From CAVTWJ01 sp964525605 (GTDB taxonomy: Bacteria; Oederibacteriota; Muellerivitia; Muellerivitales; Muellerivitaceae), in assembly GCA_964525605.1 (NCBI GenBank), contig CAZGKT010000004.1:62001-126000 (forward strand): DNA of 64,000 nucleotides, in the 5' to 3' direction. The notes beneath the pieces were generated by a model, which made no database searches, was not told where the DNA came from, and saw only the letters and a list, made by a program, of their open reading frames with translations. Made by a program: the position numbers and the translations under genes. Of the stretch, positions 1 to 6,699 are shown in pieces; within the stretch, counting starts at the first letter, position 1, and each line of letters opens with the position of its first letter.

Positions 1-1038
1 GTCGTAACCCTGTTTCTTCAAAGGGGTTCTTTTTCCATCTTTGGAGATCAGGGTGATGCCCTTCGCCTGGGGGACCATGCGGCCGATGGATTTGACCGGA
101 ACCCCGGTGGCGCCGGGCAGTTGAACCGCTTTTGAAATTTTGAGAACCGGCACGGTAAATAAAAGCTCGTAATCTTCACCGCCCGATAGGGCGAAGGAGA
201 GGGCGTCCAGCCCTCTTTCGGCGCAAAAATGGGTCAGGGCAGGGGAAAGGGGGATCGCTTCTTCGTGGATTTCAGCGCCCACGCCCGATTCCTCGCACAG
301 GTGATGGACCTCGCTCGAGAGCCCGTCCGAAATGTCGATGGCGGAGGTGGCGATTCCATCCACGGCCAGGGCTCGGCCCACGTTGAATCGGGGCACGGGA
401 CAAAGGTGTTTCTTGACGAGGAGTGGTTCGGCATCCTTCCCCTTCGGAGATGGATTTTGCAAAGCGTAAAGCCCCGCCGACGAATCGCCGAGCGTGCCGG
501 TCACCAAAAGGGCGTCGCCCGCTTTGGCGCGTGAACGGCGCAGGGCCTTTCCCTTTTCCACTTCACCGACCAGGGCCACATTTACCACGAACTTGTCGCT
601 GGCCACCGTGTCGCCCCCCACTACCTGGGCGCCGTAGGACTCGCCCCATTCCTTCAGGCCGTCGTAGAAAGCCTCTATATCCCGCACGGGGAAGTTGGCG
701 GGAACGCCCAGGGAAACCACCGCCACCGTGGGCTTGGCGCCCATGGCCGCGCAATCGCTGATGTTGACGGCCATGGTCTTGGCCCCTAATTGCCAGGGAG
801 AAATGGTCTTGAAGTCGAAATGCTTTCCCTCAACCAGCATGTCGGTGGTGATGACCATTTCATGGCCGGGAGTGGATTTGAACAGGGCCGCGTCATCCCC
901 GATGCCCATGAGGATATTGGGGTTGTTGGATTTCACGGCGGCGCGGATCTTTTCGATCAGGCCGAATTCGCCCAGTTCACCCAAGGTGGGGTTGGAACCG
1001 TTCCCGGGAGCTTGTTTTTTACGTCGTGTATCGCCCAT
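1..1038 (-). CDS. thiL: thiamine-monophosphate kinase ThiL, C-terminal end cut by window edge
   Basis: Phosphorylates thiamine monophosphate to thiamine diphosphate with ATP, the last step of thiamine cofactor synthesis. The reading frame is open through 346 codons. It shows the family's landmarks: GIGDDAA (about residues 45-51) for Mg-ATP, TTDMLVEGKHF (64-74), NISD (92-95), GGDTV (141-145), and later DISDGLSSE and SGGEDYELLF. The last visible residues are GYD, matching the usual GYDHF end, so only a few residues are missing. The ATG at 1036-1038 lies inside the end of argJ and overlaps it by 20 nt, which suggests translational coupling. Identification is from motifs and is firm. Confidence 0.93.
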   Translation of the reverse strand, partial: MGDTRRKKQAPGNGSNPTLGELGEFGLIEKIRAAVKSNNPNILMGIGDDAALFKSTPGHEMVITTDMLVEGKHFDFKTISPWQLGAKTMAVNISDCAAMGAKPTVAVVSLGVPANFPVRDIEAFYDGLKEWGESYGAQVVGGDTVASDKFVVNVALVGEVEKGKALRRSRAKAGDALLVTGTLGDSSAGLYALQNPSPKGKDAEPLLVKKHLCPVPRFNVGRALAVDGIATSAIDISDGLSSEVHHLCEESGVGAEIHEEAIPLSPALTHFCAERGLDALSFALSGGEDYELLFTVPVLKISKAVQLPGATGVPVKSIGRMVPQAKGITLISKDGKRTPLKKQGYD

Positions 1039-2218
1039 TGATATCGATGTAACCATCCGTCAGGTCGCAGGTATAGACGGTGGTTTTCCCCTTTCCCAAT
1101 TTCAAATCCACGATGATGGTCACGTCTTTTTGAAGCAGGATCTTTTTCAATTTCGCGCGCGACCAGCCCTTTCGCGGGGCGCCGTCATAGAGGCAATAAC
1201 CCCCGATGGAAACTTTCGCCTTGAATTCTTCCACAACCGCTCCCGAATAACCCACTGCCGTGAGAATTCGTCCCCAGTTGGGATCGGCCCCAAAAAGGGC
1301 CGTCTTGACCAGGGGGGAATGGGCGATGGCCTTGGCGGCCTTCAAGGCATCCGCGTCGTTTCGGGCCGATTGAACGGTAATGGTGACGAACTTGGTCGCC
1401 CCTTCCCCATCCCGAATCACCTCTTGGGCGAGATCCAGGCATACGGAACGGAGGGCCTTCACGAAGGACTGGTAATCCGAGTCCTGACGGGTGATGGACC
1501 TTCCCCCCGCCGCGCCATTGGCCAGGAGAACGACCGAATCACTGGGGGAAGTATCTCCATCCACCGTGATGCGGTTGAAGGACATTTCCACGGCTTCGTG
1601 CAGGACCTTTTCCAGCAGGGTTTGGGAAACCGCCGCGTCCGTCAACAGATACACCAGCATGGTCGCCAGGTTCGGATGGATCATGCCCGAACCCTTGGCA
1701 AAACCCGCCAGCCAGGCCTGACGCCCGCCCGAGATAAAGGGGCAGGCGCTGGTTTTGGTTTTGAGGTCTGTCGTCAGGATGGCTTTGGAAAAGTCTTCCC
1801 CTCCCGCGGGTGAAAGGGTTAAAACCCCCAGCCGAACGCCCTTTTTTATTTTTTCCCTCGGGATGGGCACGCCGATGACGCCCGTGGAATGAACTAATAC
1901 CTCATGGGCCGGCAGCCCCAAATGTTGGGCGGCCCACTTGGCCGTGTCCTCGACGTCCTTGTATCCCTGACGGCCGGTCAGGTCATTGGCATACTTGGTA
2001 TTGACGACGATGGCACGAATGGGCTTGCGCCCCTTGAGAAGCTTTTCGGTTCGGCGCGCGGGAGCGGATTTTAGATTGTTTTTCGTCACCATTCCGGCCC
2101 AAAGGGCGGGTTGAGGGGTATAGATAAAACCCATATCCAATTTCCCGTTGGACTTTAACCCGGCATGGATGCCCGAGGCGAGATAACCCAAAGGCAGGGG
2201 AAGGTGTTTTGTTTTCAA
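1019..2218 (-). CDS. argJ: bifunctional ornithine acetyltransferase / N-acetylglutamate synthase ArgJ
   Basis: Transfers the acetyl group from N-acetylornithine to glutamate in the cyclic arginine pathway; many members also use acetyl-CoA. The 399-residue length is typical. The autocleavage signature is seen as KGSGMIHPNLATML, with the nucleophilic threonine at residue 186; this residue splits the precursor into alpha and beta chains. A TVDGDTSPSDS stretch follows, as in the family. The start codon appears to be TTG at 2216-2218, preceded by AAAGGA seven nucleotides upstream. thiL starts within its 3' end, an unusual pairing of arginine and thiamine genes that is probably just operon packing. 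Confidence 0.95.
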   Translation of the reverse strand: MKTKHLPLPLGYLASGIHAGLKSNGKLDMGFIYTPQPALWAGMVTKNNLKSAPARRTEKLLKGRKPIRAIVVNTKYANDLTGRQGYKDVEDTAKWAAQHLGLPAHEVLVHSTGVIGVPIPREKIKKGVRLGVLTLSPAGGEDFSKAILTTDLKTKTSACPFISGGRQAWLAGFAKGSGMIHPNLATMLVYLLTDAAVSQTLLEKVLHEAVEMSFNRITVDGDTSPSDSVVLLANGAAGGRSITRQDSDYQSFVKALRSVCLDLAQEVIRDGEGATKFVTITVQSARNDADALKAAKAIAHSPLVKTALFGADPNWGRILTAVGYSGAVVEEFKAKVSIGGYCLYDGAPRKGWSRAKLKKILLQKDVTIIVDLKLGKGKTTVYTCDLTDGYIDINGRYTT

Positions 2219-2454
2219 TTTTGTTTCCTTTGACAGTCCGCAATTCCATTAAAACTTCAAAGCGGTCTGTCACCCCAAAGATTCCGGGGGAATCGTGGGG
2301 ATTCCTTAGAAGATGATCCTCTCCGTTATACAAAAAAGCGAAGTCTTTCGATACCCCTTCGGTAGGCCGCCTACTCAAAGGGCGCTTTGACAGTCCGGCC
2401 CGTTCCCCTTAACATTGGTCCGCTTTCAAAGAAGGCGGAAGGGAGCCGCAAGCC

Positions 2455-3108
2455 ATGGGCGGGCAACTAAAAGGCGTGCTTTTTGATTTGGATGGAACCC
2501 TCATTGATTCCAAAAAGGATATCGCGGCGGCTGCCAACTCGGCCCGCTTGCACTTTGGGCTGCCCGCCCTTCCCCTGGAAACCGTCGTGGGATACGTGGG
2601 ACGGGGCATCGAGCACCTGAACCGTAAAACCCTCGGAACGGACGACCCCCAACGTTTGGCGGAGGGCCTGGAAGTCCTGAAGGCCTATTACCGGGATCAT
2701 TGCGTGGATCAAACATTCATTTACCCGGGGGCCAAGGAACTATTAAACACCCTCAAGACCCGGGGGTTGAAACTGGGCCTGGTTTCCAACAAGCCCCACG
2801 AATTCACCCTCATCACCCTGGAGAAGCTGGGGCTGATGTCCTATTTCACGGCCGTTCTGGGGGCGGATGTGGTTGCCCGCAAAAAACCCGATCCCGAACC
2901 CCTATTGGCGGCCCTGGAAAAAATGGGGATCTCGCCCCGGGAAGCTGTCATGATCGGCGATTCCCCGGTGGACACCCAAGCGGCCCGGGCGGCGGGAATA
3001 CGGGTAGGATTGGTTTCCCATGGCTTCGTGTCAAAGGAGGAAATGACATCCTCTCATCCCGACTGGCTGGTGGATTCGCTGAAGGAATTTGATGAAATAC
3101 TGCATTAG
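2455..3108 (+). CDS. HAD-superfamily phosphatase, phosphoglycolate phosphatase-like
   Basis: A 217-residue HAD hydrolase of the Gph/PpaX type. Motif I is DLDGTLIDS (D11 nucleophile, D13 acid/base), motif II is the VSNK segment, motif III the lysine in KKPDPEP, and motif IV MIGDSPVDT. The residues between motifs I and II fit an alpha-helical C1 cap. Family members remove phosphate from 2-phosphoglycolate, pyrophosphate or other small substrates; the sequence alone does not settle which. It is transcribed away from argJ, so the 236-bp gap should hold two divergent promoters. The downstream gene starts 102 nt later. Confidence 0.85.
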   Translation: MGGQLKGVLFDLDGTLIDSKKDIAAAANSARLHFGLPALPLETVVGYVGRGIEHLNRKTLGTDDPQRLAEGLEVLKAYYRDHCVDQTFIYPGAKELLNTLKTRGLKLGLVSNKPHEFTLITLEKLGLMSYFTAVLGADVVARKKPDPEPLLAALEKMGISPREAVMIGDSPVDTQAARAAGIRVGLVSHGFVSKEEMTSSHPDWLVDSLKEFDEILH

Positions 3109-3210
3109 AAGGTCACGTTATTCGAAGCGGGTGGACGCCGATGGGCTCCGAGTTGGATTTTATTTTTCGGTCCCCCCCGAATCATTCCCTTTCCCCCTTA
3201 TAATTACCTC

Positions 3211-4005
3211 ATGAAATGCCCTGAATGCGATTTGGAACAGCCGGAAAACTCGGTTATTTGCTCCGGTTGTGGTTTGAATTTTGAAATGTGGCGCGCCCAT
3301 ACCGGCGAAACATTAAAAGCATCACCCTCTTCGGCGGAAGAACCCAGCCCCGAGGCCGAATCGACGAAAAAAACTTTCCCTGTCTGGGGCGACTCGGAAA
3401 CGGAGGGTGCCCCTTCGGACGAATCCCCCCACCAGGACGCGGAAAGCACGACAGAACCTAGCGAAAGGTCTGACAGGCAAATTAAGGCGTTTAAATGGAC
3501 GCGTCTTCACAGCGTGGGTCTGTTTTTGTTGGGGATCGTTGTTTTGGCCCTACTCATCAAATTTTTGACGCCGCTTTTCTCCAAACCTTTTTCCACCGCA
3601 CCCGCACCGACGGTAGTTTCCACTCCCAGCGCCCCCTTAACACCTAGTGTTGCCACCCCGGCTGTTTCGCCCCAGGCCAACAGCACCCCGGTCAATAGCC
3701 AGGCGGCCAATTCACCCACCCCTGAAATGACCTCGACACCTACCCCTAGCCCGGTTGTGGCAAGTCCCACGCCCACGTCGGCCGATACCGCCGTCACTCC
3801 CGTGACTTCAACCGCCGGTTCGGTTTCAGACACGGCCCCAAGCACCCCTTCTGTAGCGCCCGCACCCCCATCCACACCCAGCGCCGCTGTTTCTTCCGCG
3901 GCGATTGCGACACCCGTGCCAACACCCGGCGCCAGCGACCTGCTGGAATCATCCCAGGGCGTCACGCCGTCCGTTCCTACCGTCGTCCCCTCTCCTCAAC
4001 CGTAA
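3211..4005 (+). CDS. membrane protein with N-terminal zinc ribbon and Ser/Thr/Pro-rich tail
   Basis: Function unknown. The first 26 residues form a CxxC-x10-CxxC zinc ribbon (C3, C6, C17, C20) ending CGLNFEMW. An acidic low-complexity stretch follows, then one hydrophobic segment (about 100-120) and a long Thr/Pro/Ser/Ala-rich tail to residue 264. The ribbon spacing and CGL-FE-W ending are the same as in the NHL protein at 47281, so the two share a module. The likely topology is ribbon in the cytoplasm and tail outside. There is no Shine-Dalgarno sequence, but TATAAT lies six nt before the ATG, which could mean a leaderless transcript. Third-position GC in the tail looks like neighbouring genes. 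Confidence 0.72.
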   Translation: MKCPECDLEQPENSVICSGCGLNFEMWRAHTGETLKASPSSAEEPSPEAESTKKTFPVWGDSETEGAPSDESPHQDAESTTEPSERSDRQIKAFKWTRLHSVGLFLLGIVVLALLIKFLTPLFSKPFSTAPAPTVVSTPSAPLTPSVATPAVSPQANSTPVNSQAANSPTPEMTSTPTPSPVVASPTPTSADTAVTPVTSTAGSVSDTAPSTPSVAPAPPSTPSAAVSSAAIATPVPTPGASDLLESSQGVTPSVPTVVPSPQP

Positions 4006-4012
4006 ACTAGAC

Positions 4013-4912
4013 TTATGAGGGAAGGGTTTCTTCCGATTTAGGATTGGGGACTGTTGTTTTTTGTAGAACCCTGCAAGCTTCCCAGGAAAGCATGGCCGTT
4101 TTTCGTTCGAGACCCCATCGGTAGCCTCCTAAAGCCCCCGTTTCCCGTATGACTCGGTGGCAAGGAATGAGAAAGGCGATGGCATTTTTTCCCAACGCGG
4201 AACCGACGGCCCGGGAAGCTTTGGGGCGACCCATTTGTCGGGCCAGCGACCGGTAGTTTGTTAACTTTCCCATCGGAACTTTCAACAGGGCCTCCCAAAC
4301 TTTGAGTTGGAAGGGACTACCTTTCAGCAAGACTTTCAACGGACCCTTGCCGCCCCCAAAGATCGCGCGCATGGTTTTTCGGGTCTGGACAACATCCTCT
4401 TGAAAAAGCGCTTTCGGCCAACGGCCCTGCATTTCCTGAATCACCACACGGCGATTTCGGCCCGCCAAAAAAGCCAGATGACATACCCCGCGCGAAGTCA
4501 TCCCCAGAAGGGCATCGCCGAAGGGGGTCGGGTGGATTCCGTAATGGATGACGAGCCCTTCCCCGCCCGCCTTGAATTCGCCCGGGGTCATGGCTTCCAC
4601 CGTCACCATCAAATCATGGAGCCGTCCGGGTGAGGAAAGCCCCGAATCATAGGTTGCGTCCAAAACGCTTCGGAATTGGGCCAAACGTCCCTGGGCATGA
4701 CGCGCCGTCAGGAAGGAAAGATAGGTTTTAGGGCTGACCCCCGCCCATCGTTTGAACAATCGCTGGAAATGCCAGGGGGTCAAACCGGCCAGACGCGCCA
4801 AAACTTCCAGGCGGGGCTGGTCCAACAGGTGTTCGTGGAGATAGCGGAGACTCTTCTCGATTCGGAGATAATCTTTTTCACGCCCATCAGGATTTCGCAT
4901 GACTCCCAGCAT
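4013..4912 (-). CDS. Ada-like fusion: AraC-type HTH plus O6-alkylguanine-DNA alkyltransferase
   Basis: A 299-residue protein. Residues about 18-110 form an AraC-family DNA-binding region (LAGLTPWHFQRLFKRW is the recognition helix pattern). Residues about 120-285 form a methyltransferase of the Ogt/Ada-C type, with the acceptor C251 in IPCHRV and the downstream GGYRWG loop. It removes alkyl groups from O6-alkylguanine by transfer to that cysteine. The N-terminal methylphosphotriester domain of E. coli Ada, with its four zinc cysteines, is absent, so the usual methylation switch for activation is missing. How it regulates its own gene, if it does, cannot be seen. Its 3' end is seven nt from the end of the convergent gene at 3211. 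Confidence 0.88.
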   Translation of the reverse strand: MLGVMRNPDGREKDYLRIEKSLRYLHEHLLDQPRLEVLARLAGLTPWHFQRLFKRWAGVSPKTYLSFLTARHAQGRLAQFRSVLDATYDSGLSSPGRLHDLMVTVEAMTPGEFKAGGEGLVIHYGIHPTPFGDALLGMTSRGVCHLAFLAGRNRRVVIQEMQGRWPKALFQEDVVQTRKTMRAIFGGGKGPLKVLLKGSPFQLKVWEALLKVPMGKLTNYRSLARQMGRPKASRAVGSALGKNAIAFLIPCHRVIRETGALGGYRWGLERKTAMLSWEACRVLQKTTVPNPKSEETLPS

Positions 4913-4951
4913 AGGACCGGTCCCACTTCCAAACCACCCGGAACTTGCGTT

Positions 4952-6250
4952 TTACTGCCAGGGGTTCCAGTGGGGGAACAGGGTCATCACGACCGACAAG
5001 AGACCCAAAAGAATGACGATCACTCCCAAGGATCCCACCATCAGGTTGGCTTTCCAATCATTCACATCCTTCCCCAACAGACCCTTGTCGTTGGTTAATA
5101 AAAGAAGGAAGGTCAGCACGATGGGTAGAAGAAGGGCGTTCCCCACCTCCACCAAAACCGTGATGGTCACCAGGGGGATATGGGGAATGAGCACCATCAA
5201 GGCCGCCAGGACCACCCCCACGGAGTAAAAGGTATAGAACTTCTTGGCCTGGGGAAAACCGTGATTGAGGCTATGGGGCCATCCAAAGGTTTCCCCGAAG
5301 GCCCAGGCCGTGGAAACCGCCACAACGAAAGCCCCCAAAAAAGAGGCGCTGATGAGCCCCACCGCGAAAAACAATCCGGCGTATTTTCCCGCGAGCGGGA
5401 TTAAGGCCTGGGCGGCCTGGGCCGCGTCATCCACTGGGACATGATGAAGGTAGAGTGTGGCGGCGGTGGATATAACAATGAAGGCCATGATCAGCTCGGT
5501 GATGACCGAACCGATGGCCGTATCCAGGCGCTCAAAGGGCAGGTCGGCTCGGGTTAGTTTTTTATCCACCACCGCGCTCTGCTGGTAATAAATCATCCAG
5601 GGCATGATGACGGCCCCGATCAAACCGATCACGACCAAAATAAAGTCCCGATCAATCGATTGGGTGGGAATGGAAAAAACCTGGCGGGCCACCTCCGCCC
5701 AGTCGGGATGGGCCATGAAGGCCGCCGGTATGAAGAGAAGATCGAAAAGGCAAAAAGCCAGGGCAATGTATTCGGCCGTGCGGTAGCGCCCGGTCAAGAC
5801 CACCAGGATCAGGAGGATCGCTGAGATCGGAACGGAGACAAAGGGGGAGATGCCGCCCATGCGGGCCGCGCTCATGATCCCGGCGAATTCGGTGACCAGT
5901 GCCGCGATGTTGCAAAGGAAAAGCACCGAAAGGGAAACCCAGGCCCAGCCCATTCCGTACTTCTGGCGGATGAGCAGGGCGTGTCCCTTGCCCGTGATGG
6001 AACCCAGCCGGGCGGTCATTTCTTGGACGACGTAAAGGGGAAGGGCGAGGATCAGGAGGAGGCCCACCAAGTGATAGCTATATTGCGCTCCCGCCACCGC
6101 CGCGGTGGTGATGCTTCCCGCTTCGGTATCGGCCTGCATGACGATAAGTCCCGGGCCCATAACCATGAAAAAGGCCGCGACACGGGCCCAGATCCTGGAT
6201 TTCTTTTGCGCGAAGGAACCGCCCTTCATCCATTTAATATCCGCAGCCAT
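4952..6250 (-). CDS. NRAMP-related divalent metal transporter with non-canonical metal site
   Basis: A 432-residue polytopic inner-membrane protein of the NRAMP/MntH superfamily with about 11 hydrophobic segments. TM1 begins GPGLIVMQADTEAG, where canonical NRAMPs have the DPGN motif; here it reads D41-T42-E43-A44. TM6 has IMPWMIYYQQS where canonical members have MPHN. This pattern is that of the bacterial NRAMP outgroup, whose substrates are less certain than Mn2+/Fe2+. The start ATG has AAGGAG six nt upstream. A Fur-box-like palindrome about 55-73 bp upstream (6305-6322) points to iron- or manganese-dependent control. I infer metal import but cannot name the ion. Confidence 0.82.
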   Translation of the reverse strand: MAADIKWMKGGSFAQKKSRIWARVAAFFMVMGPGLIVMQADTEAGSITTAAVAGAQYSYHLVGLLLILALPLYVVQEMTARLGSITGKGHALLIRQKYGMGWAWVSLSVLFLCNIAALVTEFAGIMSAARMGGISPFVSVPISAILLILVVLTGRYRTAEYIALAFCLFDLLFIPAAFMAHPDWAEVARQVFSIPTQSIDRDFILVVIGLIGAVIMPWMIYYQQSAVVDKKLTRADLPFERLDTAIGSVITELIMAFIVISTAATLYLHHVPVDDAAQAAQALIPLAGKYAGLFFAVGLISASFLGAFVVAVSTAWAFGETFGWPHSLNHGFPQAKKFYTFYSVGVVLAALMVLIPHIPLVTITVLVEVGNALLLPIVLTFLLLLTNDKGLLGKDVNDWKANLMVGSLGVIVILLGLLSVVMTLFPHWNPWQ

Positions 6251-6304
6251 ACCGCTCCTTGAATAGGGTAAATCGTTGAGAAATCGTATAAGGAGAGTAG
6301 TCTA

Positions 6305-6342
6305 GATGATAACGATTATCAATTAGAAAATTGACTTATCAT
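6305..6342 (-). promoter_or_regulatory. Fur-box promoter of the NRAMP-related gene
   Basis: Read on the minus strand, 6305-6322 is TTGATAATCGTTATCATC, a near-perfect match to the Fur palindrome (GATAATnATTATC type). It sits just upstream of the transporter. Immediately 5' are ATGATA and AGTCAA (minus strand), matching at the same spacing the -35 region of the promoter at 62650. GATAAT within the box is a plausible -10. Fur or a related Mn/Zn repressor binding here would block transcription when metal is replete. Confidence 0.72.
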
Positions 6343-6411
6343 CATTATTTTCTCGTGGAAATTTCGTTGGAGAACCCAGGGCGTTTGGCGGGAGGGGACG
6401 TTCAGGAATTT

Positions 6412-6675
6412 CTATTTGATTTCAACGATGGAAAGCATTTCGACATATTTGGTTCGGTCAGCTTTTGCGACGCTTTTTGCAGGCGGAAGAGAAAGAACTT
6501 TCAACCGGATTTCCCGCATGGAAAGTTTGACCAGAATCTCTTCCCCTCCCTGAAGTTCCAGGGAGGGCTTGAGAGGCGTAGGCCCCAACAAAACCCACCC
6601 CCCGTCGCAAAGACGCTTGGCAGCCATGCGGGTTTTGGTGATTCCCATGAGTTTCAGGAATAGGTCAATCCGCAT
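6412..6675 (-). CDS. S4-domain RNA-binding protein, RqcP/Hsp15-like
   Basis: An 87-residue protein starting MRIDLFLKLMGITKTR, the classic opening of an S4 RNA-binding fold (about residues 1-60), followed by a short basic tail. Members of this small stand-alone group (Hsp15 HslR, RqcP/YabO) bind 50S ribosomal subunits carrying blocked nascent chains. It is the last gene of a minus-strand operon of envelope chaperones, 24 nt after the PPIase-barrel fusion. The pairing of a ribosome-rescue protein with SurA-like chaperones may be functional or only positional. Confidence 0.8.
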   Translation of the reverse strand: MRIDLFLKLMGITKTRMAAKRLCDGGWVLLGPTPLKPSLELQGGEEILVKLSMREIRLKVLSLPPAKSVAKADRTKYVEMLSIVEIK

Positions 6676-6699
6676 GGGAATTTCTCCCGGAGGAGAAGT

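Noticed and set aside
695..1813. Long plus-strand frame of 372 codons across thiL and argJ
   Set aside because: It is antisense to two well-supported enzymes and has no family-like motifs or ribosome site.
3507..3965. Minus-strand frame of 152 Gly/Val/Ala-rich codons
   Set aside because: Antisense of the Thr/Pro/Ala-rich tail of the gene at 3211; low complexity explains the lack of stops.
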